Shown here piece by piece: positions 38,467 to 50,266 of a stretch of DNA of 64,000 bases. A model generated the notes under the pieces. That model ran no database searches. It saw only the letters and a program-made list of their open reading frames with translations, and had not been told where the DNA came from. Location: NCBI GenBank assembly GCA_901472505.1, contig LR590468.1:1240001-1304000 (forward strand), in the 5' to 3' direction. This DNA is from Proteus vulgaris. GTDB taxonomy: Bacteria > Pseudomonadota > Gammaproteobacteria > Enterobacterales > Enterobacteriaceae. The translations under genes and the position numbers were made by a program. Numbering within the stretch: position 1 is the stretch's first letter; each line of letters begins with the position of its first letter.

Positions 38467-39147
38467 ATGAAAAAAATACTTACATTCCTTATTATTTTTC
38501 TCTTCCCATTATTATCTTATTCTAATGGGGTTTCATTAGGCGCCACACGTATTATTTATAATTCTAATATTAAACAAACCAACCTTGTTATTACTAATTC
38601 AGATAAACAAAATAGTTTTTTAATTCAGTCATGGGTTTCGGATAACCAAGGCATTAAAAATAACGATTTTATCGTAACACCTCCTTTATATATTCTTGAT
38701 GCAAATAAAGAAAATGCATTAAGAATTATGTATACCGGCGCACCACTACCTGAAGATAGAGAAAGTTTATTTTGGATGAATGTAAAAGTGATCCCTTCAT
38801 TACAAGATGAATTGGCTAAGGAAAACACACTACAAATAGCAATACAGAGTCGCATAAAGCTTTTTTATCGTCCGAGTCGCTTACCTGCTTATAATGCAAA
38901 ATTTGCGAATGAAATTTCTTTTTCTTACCAAAATGGTGAGCTTATTGCGAATAACCCTACACCTTATCATATAACCATGGTGAATTTAGCTGTGGCCGAT
39001 AATCCACTTCCAGCAAGCATAATGATAAATCCGTTATCTCAATTAGTGTTAGGAAAAGTAAAAAATAATGCAAGCATAATTTCATTCCAAACAATTAATG
39101 ATTATGGCGCACAGACAGCTGTATTAAAAAAAGACATTTCTCATTAA
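38467..39147 (+). CDS. atfB: Periplasmic fimbrial chaperone, AtfB-like
   Basis: This 226-residue PapD-family chaperone has a signal peptide (1-20). The N-terminal domain has the G1-strand alternating hydrophobics and the conserved Arg near residue 28 (GATRIIY). The C-terminal domain ends in the usual FQTINDYG strand. It caps subunits by donor-strand complementation before they reach the usher. It lies 97 bp after the major subunit, a gap often used to lower chaperone expression. Confidence 0.93.
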   Translation: MKKILTFLIIFLFPLLSYSNGVSLGATRIIYNSNIKQTNLVITNSDKQNSFLIQSWVSDNQGIKNNDFIVTPPLYILDANKENALRIMYTGAPLPEDRESLFWMNVKVIPSLQDELAKENTLQIAIQSRIKLFYRPSRLPAYNAKFANEISFSYQNGELIANNPTPYHITMVNLAVADNPLPASIMINPLSQLVLGKVKNNASIISFQTINDYGAQTAVLKKDISH

Positions 39148-39183
39148 TGATTACATCTGCTTCAAGCTTATTGGTCAAAAAAC

Positions 39184-41703
39184 ATGATTAATAAAAATAC
39201 AGTTTATTCTTTCTTTTATGGTGCCATCACAATATCAATGGCTTTGCCATTTTTGGCATACAGCACAAACCGATTTAATCCTGCATTTTTGGCTGACTCT
39301 CCTGATTCAGTGGCTGATTTAAGCTATTTTGAAGCTGGAAATAGTATCAAACCCGGAGATTATCCACTTGATATTATTATTAATCATGAATATCTAAGAA
39401 CAGAGAGTATTCATTTTATTAGTCAAGATAACAATGTAATTCCTTGTTTAAATAAATCTTTTTATCAATCATTAGGGATTAATACTAAAATATTTTCTGA
39501 TATTGAAAATGCCTCAGATAATAAATGCATTAATATTGAAGACATTATTCCTAACTCTGTTGTTAATTATGATCTTGAGAAACAAGCATTAAAAATTCAA
39601 ATACCTCAAGCCGCTTTAGATCTTAAAGCACGTGGCTATATACCACCCGAGAAATGGGATAACGGTATTACAGCGGGAATATTAAATTATACATTTAGCG
39701 GTGCCAACAGTTGGGGAAATTCTCATAATAATAGTTACTATCTAAATCTACGTAGCGGGATCAATATTGGTGCTTGGCGATTAAGAGATTATTCCACTTG
39801 GAATTCATCAAATGGAAAAAACCAATGGAACCATATCAGTACCTATCTTCAACGCAATATTGTGTCATTAAAAAGCCAATTACAAATTGGCGACAGTTAT
39901 ACGTCATCAACACTTTTTGACAGTATTAATTTCAGAGGTATTTCCTTAGAAAGCGATGACACGATGTTGCCTGATAGCCAAAGAGGCTTTGCCCCTATTG
40001 TTAGAGGAATAGCGAATAGTAATGCCAAAGTCGTTATAAAACAAAATGGCTATATTATTTATCAAACCTTTGTCGCTCCCGGAGCATTTGAAATTAAAGA
40101 TCTCTATCCAACATCAAATAGTGGAGATCTTTATGTCTCTATTGAAGAAAACGACGGCAGTACGCACGATTATATTGTGCCGTATTCTGCTGTACCCGTT
40201 TTGCAACGAGAAGGCCAAAAACAATTTGTTATTCAAGCGGGTGAAATTCGCCAAAATAACCAAAATAAAAAACCACGTTTTTTACAAAGTCATCTGATTT
40301 ATGGATTACCTTATGACACTACAGCATATGGCGGGGCTTTAGTTACAGCAGATTATCAATCTTATGCACTTGGAGCCGGTAAAAATATGGGCACCTTAGG
40401 TGCATTGTCTACGGACATCACTTTTGCTCATAGCAAGTTGCCTGATGACTCAACATCTGAAGGCTACTCTTTACGTTTTCTCTACGCAAAATCACTCAAC
40501 CAATTTGGTACTAATTTTCAGTTATTAGGTTATCGCTATTCCACGTCTGGATTTTACACACTAGAAGAGACCCTGAACACACGTATGTCTGGTTATCTCT
40601 ATGAAAATAATCAACAAACACCTTCACGTTATTTTGATTTGCGTAATCATAAAAAAGGCAGCCTACAAATCAATTTATCACAACAACTAGCTGATTATGG
40701 CTCTGTTTTTATGACAACACATTGGCAAAACTATTGGGGAACAAATGAGAAAAACGTCTTAATCCAAACGGGTTATAACGGTAATATAAAAGGGCTCTCT
40801 TATAACATTATTTATAGTTATAACCGAATGATGAACAGCGGAGAACGAGACCAAACACTCTCTGTTGGGGTTTCTATTCCGTTGCAACTTCTTATGCCTT
40901 CCAGTTATCAACCAATAAATAGTGCTTATCTCACTTATAACTACAGTCATAATAATAACGGTTATTCTGCACATAACGCGGGCGTTGCAGGCACACTACT
41001 TGATGACAATACATTAAATTACAGTGTCCAACAGGGATATAGCAATCAAGGCGGCAGTTATACAGGAAGCGCTTCTCTTGGATATCAAAGCCGATATGGC
41101 AATTTGAATGCGGGTTATAACTACCATCAAGATGCTCAACAACTCAATTATAGCCTCGCTGGCGGTATGTTATTACATAGTGAAGGAGTCACATTAAGTC
41201 AGCCATTAAGCGCCAATACCATTTTAGTTGATGCGGGTAAAACACCGGATGTACCTATTGATAATGCAACCGGTATTTATACTGATTGGCGAGGATTTGC
41301 TGTTATTCCTTATGCCACAGCGTATCGCCAAAATAAAGTTGCCCTAGATACCACGACACTCCCAGATAATGTCGAAATTGAACAAAATATTCAGCAAGTT
41401 ATCCCGACACAAGGTGCTGTTATTAAAGTTAATTTTGATGCAAAAACAGGCTATCGCTTATTACTGACACTAAGACAACAAGGACGCCCTCTGCCTTTCG
41501 GTGCAATTGCAACAGATAAACAAAATCATCTCTCTGGCATTGTGGGGGATGACGGATTGCTCTATCTCTCTGGCGTCCCTAGCTCTGGCGTATTAGATAT
41601 TCGCTGGGGAAATGAATCAACCCAATATTGCCAAGTTCATTATCAATTACCTCAAAAGCAACATAACGAGCCCTTTGTAAAAATGACACAGGAGTGCCAA
41701 TAA
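39184..41703 (+). CDS. atfC: Fimbrial outer-membrane usher, AtfC-like
   Basis: This 839-residue FimD/PapC-family usher has a signal peptide, a periplasmic N-domain (about 30-160), a 24-strand barrel with the plug in the middle, and two C-terminal domains ending with the Cys pair in the YCQVHYQLP region. The family motif [14 protein letters not shown] occurs near residue 260. It starts 37 bp after the chaperone and its stop touches the start of the next subunit gene. Confidence 0.95.
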   Translation: MINKNTVYSFFYGAITISMALPFLAYSTNRFNPAFLADSPDSVADLSYFEAGNSIKPGDYPLDIIINHEYLRTESIHFISQDNNVIPCLNKSFYQSLGINTKIFSDIENASDNKCINIEDIIPNSVVNYDLEKQALKIQIPQAALDLKARGYIPPEKWDNGITAGILNYTFSGANSWGNSHNNSYYLNLRSGINIGAWRLRDYSTWNSSNGKNQWNHISTYLQRNIVSLKSQLQIGDSYTSSTLFDSINFRGISLESDDTMLPDSQRGFAPIVRGIANSNAKVVIKQNGYIIYQTFVAPGAFEIKDLYPTSNSGDLYVSIEENDGSTHDYIVPYSAVPVLQREGQKQFVIQAGEIRQNNQNKKPRFLQSHLIYGLPYDTTAYGGALVTADYQSYALGAGKNMGTLGALSTDITFAHSKLPDDSTSEGYSLRFLYAKSLNQFGTNFQLLGYRYSTSGFYTLEETLNTRMSGYLYENNQQTPSRYFDLRNHKKGSLQINLSQQLADYGSVFMTTHWQNYWGTNEKNVLIQTGYNGNIKGLSYNIIYSYNRMMNSGERDQTLSVGVSIPLQLLMPSSYQPINSAYLTYNYSHNNNGYSAHNAGVAGTLLDDNTLNYSVQQGYSNQGGSYTGSASLGYQSRYGNLNAGYNYHQDAQQLNYSLAGGMLLHSEGVTLSQPLSANTILVDAGKTPDVPIDNATGIYTDWRGFAVIPYATAYRQNKVALDTTTLPDNVEIEQNIQQVIPTQGAVIKVNFDAKTGYRLLLTLRQQGRPLPFGAIATDKQNHLSGIVGDDGLLYLSGVPSSGVLDIRWGNESTQYCQVHYQLPQKQHNEPFVKMTQECQ

Positions 41704-42221
41704 TGCGCAAATTAATACTTATTTTGGCTTTATTGCTACTTTCCATAAGCAAAGGCAATACTTATGACACTTTGATTCAAATTAATGCCAGAGTGACAGG
41801 CAATACTTGCACTGTAGAAACCAATTCAAAAACAATTACAGTGAAATTAGGTAATATTGCCACTAAAGATTTCACGTCAACGACCATTGCTCAACAACGT
41901 ACGCCTATTATCCCTTTTAGTATTAAGTTGGTAGATTGCCAACCCGAAGCCAGTGGCGTGAAAGTCAATTTTAAAGGAACACCATCTACGGCGGATAATA
42001 CATTACTCGCCATTAATCAAGATGGGGCTCAAGGTGTCGCAATTGCACTTATGGATGAGTCAGGCACACCTATTGCAATCAATGAACAAAGCCAATCTTA
42101 CCTGTTATTGCCAAATCAAGATAACACTCTGCAATTTTACGCTCGTTATGTCGCAACACACCTGCCAGTCACCTCTGGGCAAGCCAATGCGACTACAACT
42201 TTTTTACTGGAGTACCAATAA
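41703..42221 (+). CDS. atfD: Minor fimbrial subunit, AtfD-like
   Basis: This 172-residue pilin-domain protein has a signal peptide and the Cys pair (TGNTCTVE and VDCQPE). ATG 41703 has AGGAG eight bases upstream and overlaps the usher stop. The GTG nine bases earlier is less likely. It ends LLEYQ with the stop overlapping the next ATG. It probably serves as an adapter between tip adhesin and rod. Confidence 0.88.
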   Translation: MRKLILILALLLLSISKGNTYDTLIQINARVTGNTCTVETNSKTITVKLGNIATKDFTSTTIAQQRTPIIPFSIKLVDCQPEASGVKVNFKGTPSTADNTLLAINQDGAQGVAIALMDESGTPIAINEQSQSYLLLPNQDNTLQFYARYVATHLPVTSGQANATTTFLLEYQ

Positions 42222-43294
42222 TGAAATATTCCCTTTATTCCCTAACATTACTGGTCTCTTTATCGTTGCTCCCTCAAAAAAGGGTATGGGCAGTAGCAGA
42301 TCCTCTTATCGTATCTCCTGTACCAATGAATTTTGATGGTGCTGCAGATGGTACACCAGCAGGGACCCCCATCACGTCAACATGGATTGGAGAGACATCT
42401 GTTCATAACGGCTTTAAATGTGAAAATAAATTTCTACAAAAATGCTGGGTTGAAACGCTCTATGCTAATGCACTGGGTTCAAAAATAAGTGGGATCTATT
42501 ATTACGAAGGGAGTAATCGATATCCGGTTTATTCGCTAGCTGGCGTAAAAGGCATTGGTTACGCCTTTGGTTTAAAAGATAACAATGACAATGTTTCTTA
42601 TGTCCCTATTGATGTCGGCACGGGCTCTAGTGCAACTATTATTTATCCAGCCGTAGGCTCTACCGTAAATAAAGGTGTAGACCGAGTTTCATTAAAAGCA
42701 AAAGTAGTATTCGTTGTTACTGATGAGCACTTAGAAACGGGTGTTTATACTATTCCTTACACCGTGATTGCGAATACTTGGTCTGAATATGGTGGAGGAC
42801 ATAAAGGAAATAACACATCACTTGTCGCAATAAATCCGGTGACAATCACCATTAAAGCCAGAGGTTGCACAGTAAATACCAAAAATCTGACTTATGAATT
42901 AGGTGATATTTCAATGCGAGATATGAGCACTATCGGCTCAACATCAAAAACGCAAACAAAGCCTATTTCAGTGAATTGCGACACCAATGTGCATTTATAT
43001 GCCAGCATGACTGACCAATCTACTTATTCTAATAATACAGATATTCTTACATTAACATCAGACTCAGATGCATCTGGTATTGGTATTCAATTTTTCTTTA
43101 ATGATAACCCAACACCTGTGACTTATGGGCCAGACATTAGTGCTACGGGGCAACCCAATCAACGTTTACTTCATATAACAACATCTAATAACGAAAACTA
43201 CACATTAAACCTGTCAACCCGATATATCACGACTGGAACACTAAAACCTGGTAAAGCAAACGGGTTAGCCAGTCTGACTTTTTCTTATCAATAA
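42221..43294 (+). CDS. atfE: Fimbrial tip adhesin, AtfE-like
   Basis: This 357-residue two-domain protein has a signal peptide (1-24) and an N-terminal receptor-binding domain (about 25-205) with Cys residues in FKCENKFLQKCW. The C-terminal half is a pilin domain (Cys in RGCTV and VNCDT, ending FSYQ). This two-domain layout is that of FimH/MrpH-like tip adhesins. The receptor is unknown. It overlaps atfD by one base. Confidence 0.87.
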   Translation: MKYSLYSLTLLVSLSLLPQKRVWAVADPLIVSPVPMNFDGAADGTPAGTPITSTWIGETSVHNGFKCENKFLQKCWVETLYANALGSKISGIYYYEGSNRYPVYSLAGVKGIGYAFGLKDNNDNVSYVPIDVGTGSSATIIYPAVGSTVNKGVDRVSLKAKVVFVVTDEHLETGVYTIPYTVIANTWSEYGGGHKGNNTSLVAINPVTITIKARGCTVNTKNLTYELGDISMRDMSTIGSTSKTQTKPISVNCDTNVHLYASMTDQSTYSNNTDILTLTSDSDASGIGIQFFFNDNPTPVTYGPDISATGQPNQRLLHITTSNNENYTLNLSTRYITTGTLKPGKANGLASLTFSYQ

Positions 43295-43319
43295 TGATTT
43301 GAATTTTTAAGGCTGATAA

Positions 43320-43631
43320 ATGATAGATAACAGCAAAACCATTAATTTTCGTATAGGCCAGCGAATACGCCATTTACGAAAAAAGTTAAAATGTTCGGGA
43401 ACTGTATTTGCTAAAAGATTAGAGATAAGCCAGCAACAGCTTTCTCGTTATGAACGCGGAACAAATAGGATCAGTATCGAGTTAATTTATCGTATCTCTG
43501 AAAAATTTGATGTTCATATTAGTTATTTTTTACAAAGTAATTATATATCTAGCATTGAACAACACCGAAAAACTCAAGAAAAAAATAATCAATTAATTGC
43601 CGAAAGCTGTATTAAAAATGACTTTAATTGA
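43320..43631 (+). CDS. atfJ: MrpJ-family transcriptional regulator, AtfJ-like
   Basis: This 103-residue XRE-type regulator has a helix-turn-helix at residues 13-66. It carries the MrpJ-family recognition segment SQQQLSRYERG at about residues 38-48. In P. mirabilis, MrpJ paralogs encoded at the ends of fimbrial operons repress flagellar genes, linking adhesion to loss of swarming. It lies 25 bp after the adhesin gene. Confidence 0.93.
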   Translation: MIDNSKTINFRIGQRIRHLRKKLKCSGTVFAKRLEISQQQLSRYERGTNRISIELIYRISEKFDVHISYFLQSNYISSIEQHRKTQEKNNQLIAESCIKNDFN

Positions 43632-43710
43632 ACATAGTTTATTTTTCTCATTACAAACTCTCTTTTACTTCTCTTTTATTTTTCGCTAAATAAAATGACT
43701 TTTCTTCTGT

Positions 43711-43738
43711 TATAAAAAAGCCACCTTTAAGGTGGCTT
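43711..43738 (-). terminator. Terminator of the potABCD operon
   Basis: AAGCCACCTTTAAGGTGGCTT hairpin (43718-43738) followed on the minus strand by a T-rich run, 22 bp past the potD stop. Confidence 0.92.
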
Positions 43739-43759
43739 CAGCATAAGAATCAAATTCAA

Positions 43760-44803
43760 TTAACGTCCAGCTTTCAGTTTTTGGTAATAGCTTTCATATA
43801 ATACAGTTGCATCACCAACATCATTTTGCCATTCACCTTTATTGATAATCTCTTCACTTGGATAAAGTGAACTATCTTTTGTAATGGTATTAGGTAGTAA
43901 TTTTTGTGCTGCTAAGTTTGGTGTTGGATAACCAATGTTTTCAGCTACTTTTGCTGCGATTTCTGGACGTAATAAGAAATCGATAAGTTTATGAGCACCG
44001 TCGACATTCTTAGCATTAGCAGGAATAGCTAAACTATCCATCCAGAAAATTCCACCTTCTTCTGGCCACACCATTTCAATTGGCGCACCCGCATCGCGAG
44101 CAATAAATGCAGAACCATTCCAAATCATCCCTAAATTAACTTCCCCTTGCATATAAGGGTTAGCGGGATTATCTGAGTTAAAAGCTAATACATTCGGCAT
44201 GAGTTTTTGTAGCTCTTTATAGGCCTCTTCGATCTCTTTAGGATCAGTCGTATTACCTGAATAACCTAATTTTAATAATGCTATTTGGAAAACTTCACGA
44301 GCATCATCGGTTAATAATAAGCTATCTTTATATTCAGGCTTCCATAAATCTGCCCATGAAGTAATGCTACTCACATCAACTTCATCGCTATTAATACCAA
44401 TAGCGGTCGCCCCCCAAATATAAGGAATAGAGTAATCATTTTCTGGGTCGAAGGGTTTATGTAATAAACTAGGATCGAGATTATCAAAATGCGTTAATTT
44501 CGATTTATCGATTTTTTGTAACATTCCTTCATGACTCATTTTAGAAATAAAATAAGTGGAAGGAACCACCAAATCATAAGCCCCTTCTTTATAGGTCTTT
44601 AACTTGGTATACATACTTTCATTGGACTCATAGGTGGAATAGATCACCTTAATCCCAGTTTCTTTCGTAAACTGTTCAAGCAAACCAGGCGGCACATACT
44701 CCGTCCAGTTGTAGAAATATAATGTCTTACTATCATCAGCCGATGCTGTGCCGATACTTAATGCCATTACGCTAGCAGCAAGTACAGAGGACCACTTTTT
44801 CAT
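43760..44803 (-). CDS. potD: PotD spermidine/putrescine-binding protein
   Basis: This 347-residue periplasmic binding protein has a signal peptide (1-22, ending SADD) and two lobes. Characteristic motifs are LYFYNWTEYVPPGLL and the polyamine-binding stretch LVVPSTYFISKM. It is the last gene of potABCD, 114 bp after potC. PotD captures spermidine, with weaker binding of putrescine, for the PotABC importer. Confidence 0.95.
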   Translation of the reverse strand: MKKWSSVLAASVMALSIGTASADDSKTLYFYNWTEYVPPGLLEQFTKETGIKVIYSTYESNESMYTKLKTYKEGAYDLVVPSTYFISKMSHEGMLQKIDKSKLTHFDNLDPSLLHKPFDPENDYSIPYIWGATAIGINSDEVDVSSITSWADLWKPEYKDSLLLTDDAREVFQIALLKLGYSGNTTDPKEIEEAYKELQKLMPNVLAFNSDNPANPYMQGEVNLGMIWNGSAFIARDAGAPIEMVWPEEGGIFWMDSLAIPANAKNVDGAHKLIDFLLRPEIAAKVAENIGYPTPNLAAQKLLPNTITKDSSLYPSEEIINKGEWQNDVGDATVLYESYYQKLKAGR

Positions 44804-44917
44804 TTATGTTTCCTTCAGTGGTTGATGCGTTAATATCAAATAGGCAGCAAGCCTACCTCCAACAGATTGGTCATAAAGACCCCAATAAGTGCAAAAAACT
44901 TGCACTAATACATGTCA

Positions 44918-45697
44918 TTACGCTTTGCCAGTTCGGTCTCTTAAGATCAACTGGCTAATTAACACTAATACTAAGGATAGACCTAAAAGGATGGTTGCAA
45001 GCGCATTCACCTCTGGTGAAACCCCTACTTTTACCATTGAGTATATTTTCAATGGTAAAATTTCATAGCTTGGGCCTGTCACAAAAGAGGATACCACCAC
45101 GTCATCCATGGATAACGTAAAGCTTAATAACCAACCTGAAGCCACTGCTGGCATCGCAAGTGGCATAATGATTTTACGTAGAATAGTAAATTCACCTGCC
45201 CCCAAATCTTTAGCAGCTTCCAACATTTTTACATCAAATCCACTTAATCGTGAGTAAACCGTCACCACAACAAAAGGTAGACAAAATGTAATATGTGAAA
45301 ATAAAAGCGACCAAAATCCCAATGAAACTCCAAGGATCATAAACAACATAAGTAATGAAATCGCCATCACAATATCAGGCGACATCATTACGACAAACAG
45401 CATACCACCGACAAATTTTTTGCCACGAAAGCGGTAGCGATAAAGCGCAACTGCCGCTAATGAGCCAATGAGTGTAGCAAATGTCGCGGAAGTAACTGCC
45501 ATCGTTAATGAATGCCCTGCTGCTTGAAGTAGGCTGTCATTATTAAATAAAATGGCATACCAATCTGTGGTAAACCCTTTCCAATTAATCCCGAAACGTG
45601 ATGAGTTAAAAGAGTTAACTATCAGAATAATAATCGGGATATAAAGATACGCGTAAATAATGGACATAAATCCACCACGCAATAACCGTCCTATCAT
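44918..45697 (-). CDS. potC: PotC polyamine ABC transporter permease
   Basis: This is a 259-residue inner-membrane permease with six helices and the EAA loop (EAAKDLGAGEFTILRKIIMP) that contacts the ATPase. It overlaps potB by four bases. Length and order agree with E. coli PotC (264). Confidence 0.95.
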   Translation of the reverse strand: MIGRLLRGGFMSIIYAYLYIPIIILIVNSFNSSRFGINWKGFTTDWYAILFNNDSLLQAAGHSLTMAVTSATFATLIGSLAAVALYRYRFRGKKFVGGMLFVVMMSPDIVMAISLLMLFMILGVSLGFWSLLFSHITFCLPFVVVTVYSRLSGFDVKMLEAAKDLGAGEFTILRKIIMPLAMPAVASGWLLSFTLSMDDVVVSSFVTGPSYEILPLKIYSMVKVGVSPEVNALATILLGLSLVLVLISQLILRDRTGKA

Positions 45698-46554
45698 TCT
45701 ATTTCTACCTTCTTATGCAGTAGCTTCACGGCTCGGTAATACACAAACAGCATTAATCCCATCACCAATGTTAAGCAAATACTAGTTGCTGCGCCGAAAG
45801 GCCAGTCACGAATATTTAAGAATTGGCTTTTAATTACGTTACCAATTAATAAGTTTTTCGCGCCCCCCATTAAATCGGCAACAAAGAATAAGCCCATTGC
45901 AGGTAACATCACAAGTAAACAACCCGCAATGATGCCTGGCATCGTTAATGGAATAATGATGCGAATAAAGGTTTGCAGTTTATTAGCACCTAAATCACGC
46001 GCAGCTTCTAAACAAGGTTTATCTAACTTTTCAATGCTGGAATAGAGTGGCAACACCATAAAAGGTAATAAGATATAAACCAGCCCCAGCACAACCGCTT
46101 CTGGGGTATAGATAATTCTTAGTGGTTTATCAATGAGTCCAACCCACAACAGGAATTCATTAAAATAACCTTTGGTACTTAGGAATATCTTTAATCCATA
46201 AATACGAATAAGCGAATTTGTCCAAAAGGGTACAATCAATAGAAACAACATTAATGGCTGTATTTTCTTAGGCATTTTTGCAAGGAAATAAGCAAAGGGA
46301 TAACCTAATAATAAACAAGCTAATGTTGCCACTACCGCCATATTAATAGAATGTAGCAAGACTTCTGCATACATGGGATCAAATAAGCGATAGTAGTTAT
46401 CGAGTGTAAAGACCATCTCGACAAGATTGGCATCATCTCGCGTCAAGAAACTGGTCGCAATGATCATGATATTCGGCAAGAAGACGAACACCATCAACCA
46501 ACCCACCACACCGGTAATGACGATGTTTTGAAATAGTTTACGTGTTTTCTTCAT
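45694..46554 (-). CDS. potB: PotB polyamine ABC transporter permease
   Basis: This 286-residue permease has six helices and the EAA loop [21 protein letters not shown] start at ATG 46554; the longer frame begins with TTG and overlaps potA further. It overlaps the potA end by 17 bp and potC by four bases, so the operon is translationally coupled. Confidence 0.94.
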   Translation of the reverse strand: MKKTRKLFQNIVITGVVGWLMVFVFLPNIMIIATSFLTRDDANLVEMVFTLDNYYRLFDPMYAEVLLHSINMAVVATLACLLLGYPFAYFLAKMPKKIQPLMLFLLIVPFWTNSLIRIYGLKIFLSTKGYFNEFLLWVGLIDKPLRIIYTPEAVVLGLVYILLPFMVLPLYSSIEKLDKPCLEAARDLGANKLQTFIRIIIPLTMPGIIAGCLLVMLPAMGLFFVADLMGGAKNLLIGNVIKSQFLNIRDWPFGAATSICLTLVMGLMLFVYYRAVKLLHKKVEIE

Positions 46555-47653
46555 CTGCCAGTACGACCTCCCAGCTTTCAACCCAAGTCACCGCAATTTT
46601 TTGGTCTAACGAGTGATCAACATCTGGATCATCTTCATTAAAGAACTCACTAACCATCACCATCTTGCCATTTTCCATTTCAACAACAGAATCTAGCGTC
46701 ATGCCTTTATAATTACGCTCACGAACATAACCAATTAATCCCGGCAGATTTTCAAGATCGTGAATTTCTTCAACACGAAGATCTTCAGGTCGAAGCAATA
46801 CTTTGAGTGACTGGTTTTCTGTCACCGGTAATGTAGTATAAATATCACATTCATGTCCTTCTACATCAGCACGAATACGCGCATCATCAATACGATGCAG
46901 AACACGGGCATCAAAGATATTAATTTCACCTATAAATTGCGCAACAAATAGATTTGTTGGCTCTTCATAAATTTCACGCGGTGTCCCATCTTGCTCAATA
47001 CGCCCTTCTCTCATCACCACGATCCGATCTGACATCGTCAGTGCCTCTTCTTGATCATGAGTCACGAAAATAAAGGTTATTCCTAATTTACGTTGTAAGG
47101 CTTTTAATTCATTTTGCATCTGTTTACGTAATTTGTAATCCAGTGCAGATAATGATTCATCAAGCAACAACACTTTAGGTTTATTGACAACAGCACGTGC
47201 AATAGCGACACGTTGTTGTTGTCCGCCAGACAGGTGTGCAGGTCGACGTTGTGCGAAATTTTCAAGTTGCACCATACGTAACGCTTCTTCTACGCGAACA
47301 TTAATCTCTTCAGCAGGCGTTTTTTGCATACGAAGACCAAATGCGACGTTTTCAAAAACAGTCATATGAGGGAACAGTGCGTAACTTTGAAAAACCGTAT
47401 TTACAAAACGTTGTTCCGCGGGAATATCCGTAATATCCTGCCCATCTAGGATAATTTGCCCATCGTCAACGTCTTCTAAACCCGCTATTAAACGCAAAAC
47501 CGTCGTCTTACCACAGCCCGAAGGACCGAGGATGGTTAAAAACTCGCCATGGTTGATAGTGAGATCGAGGCGGGAAATAATTTGTTTTCCGTCGAAACCT
47601 TTACTTAAGGATTTTAATTCGACAACTGGTATCAGAGATGTTTTCTCAGTCAT
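46538..47653 (-). CDS. potA: PotA polyamine importer ATPase
   Basis: This 371-residue ABC ATPase powers PotBC. It shows Walker [10 protein letters not shown] (about residues 42-50), signature [14 protein letters not shown], Walker [13 protein letters not shown], and a C-terminal TOBE domain with [11 protein letters not shown]. It is the first gene of the operon. The leader upstream is unusually GC-rich and structured for this region. Confidence 0.97.
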   Translation of the reverse strand: MTEKTSLIPVVELKSLSKGFDGKQIISRLDLTINHGEFLTILGPSGCGKTTVLRLIAGLEDVDDGQIILDGQDITDIPAEQRFVNTVFQSYALFPHMTVFENVAFGLRMQKTPAEEINVRVEEALRMVQLENFAQRRPAHLSGGQQQRVAIARAVVNKPKVLLLDESLSALDYKLRKQMQNELKALQRKLGITFIFVTHDQEEALTMSDRIVVMREGRIEQDGTPREIYEEPTNLFVAQFIGEINIFDARVLHRIDDARIRADVEGHECDIYTTLPVTENQSLKVLLRPEDLRVEEIHDLENLPGLIGYVRERNYKGMTLDSVVEMENGKMVMVSEFFNEDDPDVDHSLDQKIAVTWVESWEVVLADEENT

Positions 47654-47694
47654 TTAAGGTAATACTCTATCCCGAAGAATAATGCAGATAGAAC

Positions 47695-47803
47695 CGCCAC
47701 TGGAAAAGACTGTGTGAGCTGCCGGAGCATTATGCTCCACAGAAGCCCAAAACCAGCGACGCCGTATGTATAGTACAAGCGGAAAATGATAAACGTAGTG
47801 GCG
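47695..47803 (-). ncRNA. Candidate structured leader RNA of potABCD
   Basis: Between potA and the AT-rich upstream region lies a GC-richer block. CGCCACT (47695-47701) can pair with AGTGGCG (47797-47803) to close a domain. Inside it sits a perfect hairpin, GGAGCAT-t-ATGCTCC (47724-47738), extended by CTGT/ACAG. A smaller TGTA-tag-TACA hairpin lies at about 47767-47777. The shape suggests a regulatory leader or a small RNA. No known riboswitch class was recognised. Confidence 0.45.
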
Positions 47804-48153
47804 TGAAATTGAAAGTAAAAAGGCGCATAAACAATGAAAAACTATTCATATTTAAGTTTTTCATCATAAATCTGGCTCTTTACGATTTATGGAAAAAATA
47901 CAATAAAATCAAAGTACTATTAATTCATATAAATCATAAAAATCAACTAAGTTTATGATTAAATAATTTTCCTATTATAAGTTGTCTTATTGTCTTATTT
48001 TTCTATAAAAACTTATTATTACATTTATTAACAACATAATTTTATAGCAATCATTGAGTTCATAAAATTTATTAAATTACCCTTTTTTAGATTATAATCT
48101 TATCACAATAAGAAAAACTTTATATATCATGTACATATATATTTAAGATTAAG
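47804..48153. other. AT-rich upstream region of potA
   Basis: Contains no gene I can support. It should hold the potA promoter. Several TATA-like boxes occur, but none can be singled out. Confidence 0.5.
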
Positions 48154-48179
48154 AACACCTCCTAATATTAAGAGGTGTT
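48154..48179. terminator. Hairpin downstream of the subtilase gene
   Basis: AACACCTC / GAGGTGTT around a 10-base AT loop, 20 bp past the subtilase stop. A T-run is lacking, so termination would be weak. Confidence 0.5.
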
Positions 48180-48198
48180 AAAGAGAAAATGATTCTAT

Positions 48199-49494
48199 TT
48201 AATGATATTTTATTCGCTTTTTTAAATACAGAATCGCATTATTAACATTAGGTAAAGGGCCTATTTTGTCATTTAACTGTGGAAAAGTCCCCGTTCTAAT
48301 TAATAAATCACGCATTTGTATTGGTGTTAATACACTGTTTGTATGATTTTTATACCAAGACTGGATCACCGCAGCGGCTCCCGCAACTAAAGCACTCGCT
48401 GACGATGTTCCACTAAAATTAGCCGTATAAGTATGATTGTCATCACTTCTAAAGAGATCACCATAACCTGCAGTTGCCACATCTTCTCCCCAAGCTTGTA
48501 CATGAATAGGTGAGCCATGCGTTGAAAAAGGTAAGCGATTTAATGTATAAGGCGAGCCCGCACCAACACGTATCGAATTATTATCATTACGTTGACGATA
48601 ACTTTCATAAGCAGGTAAATCGAGATCCACCCCCCCATTACCCGCCGCCATAATCACAATGATACCCGCATCTGTTAATGCACGAGTCGCTTCCCAAATA
48701 TGCATTTCATAATCGGCAGGAACATAAGCTTGATGCTCACAGATTGTCTGCATTTCATATAAAACAATATCACCTGCATGTAATATACGTTTACTGGCAA
48801 TAATTGCATCAATACGGCCACAGGTTAATTCAGAGATGGCGTAAAACATATCGAGTTTATACGCAAGTCCAGTGATCCCCTTACCATCTTTTTTTCCCAT
48901 TATTAATCCAGCCACCGCAGTACCGTGATCAGCTTGACTCGTTTTTTCATTAAAAGGTAACAATGATGTAATGTTATCTGTTGATAAATCATGGTGAGAA
49001 AGGTTGAAGTCCCATTCAATATCAGCAACTTGAACTCCTTGCCCATAGGCTTCTTGTTTCCATGCTCCTAATACTCCCAACCCTATAATTTTATTAATAT
49101 TGACTGTTTTTTCTGGCTCATATAAATATTGCTGATATTGAGTAAAATCAGGCGTAATATTGGGAGGTTCAATAGGTTGTATCGGTACCGTTTGCACATA
49201 CTCAATATCAGGGTGTTGCTTTAATATTGTAATGAGATTATCTAATGAATAAATATTATTATCTGGTAAATTAAGATAATAATATTTATTTAATTCATGA
49301 CAATTTATTGAAATAGAATTCATATTATTTTTAGGAGGTAATTGATAAGCAGAGGAAATAACAGGAACTAAAGATATATTAGATAAAAAAGAATTATGTT
49401 GACCATGATAAAAAGGCAGTGATAAATTTTTATGTTCAACTTCAAGATTATTTATTCTATTTAATTTTATAAGGATCTTTCTTTTAATGTTCAT
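48199..49494 (-). CDS. S8-family subtilisin-like serine protease
   Basis: This 431-residue protease has the subtilase triad: Asp158 (VADIEW), His190 (DHGTAVAG), Ser364 (SGTSSASALVAG), and the oxyanion Asn286 (AAGNGG). A propeptide-like segment occupies about residues 80-115. ATG 49494 has AGGAG eight bases upstream and is preferred to 49548. No Sec signal peptide, membrane anchor or autotransporter barrel is visible, so export, if any, is unexplained. It stands alone. The substrate is unknown. Confidence 0.9.
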   Translation of the reverse strand: MNIKRKILIKLNRINNLEVEHKNLSLPFYHGQHNSFLSNISLVPVISSAYQLPPKNNMNSISINCHELNKYYYLNLPDNNIYSLDNLITILKQHPDIEYVQTVPIQPIEPPNITPDFTQYQQYLYEPEKTVNINKIIGLGVLGAWKQEAYGQGVQVADIEWDFNLSHHDLSTDNITSLLPFNEKTSQADHGTAVAGLIMGKKDGKGITGLAYKLDMFYAISELTCGRIDAIIASKRILHAGDIVLYEMQTICEHQAYVPADYEMHIWEATRALTDAGIIVIMAAGNGGVDLDLPAYESYRQRNDNNSIRVGAGSPYTLNRLPFSTHGSPIHVQAWGEDVATAGYGDLFRSDDNHTYTANFSGTSSASALVAGAAAVIQSWYKNHTNSVLTPIQMRDLLIRTGTFPQLNDKIGPLPNVNNAILYLKKRIKYH

Positions 49495-49654
49495 ATTCAA
49501 TGCTCCTTTTATTATTTTTTCGCTTTTATAACGTAAAATATTGAGCACTGACTATTTCTATTTTTAATAGAGATGATGAAAAAAATATATATTATAAAAA
49601 TAATAATGAGCCTATCTCAGCTTAACAAACTCAATATTATTTTGATGATCTTTA

Positions 49655-50266
<612 letters not shown>

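Noticed and set aside
47695-47803. A tRNA-like gene in the pot leader
   Set aside because: The block lacks the T-loop GTTCRA motif and a cloverleaf with a 7-base anticodon loop.
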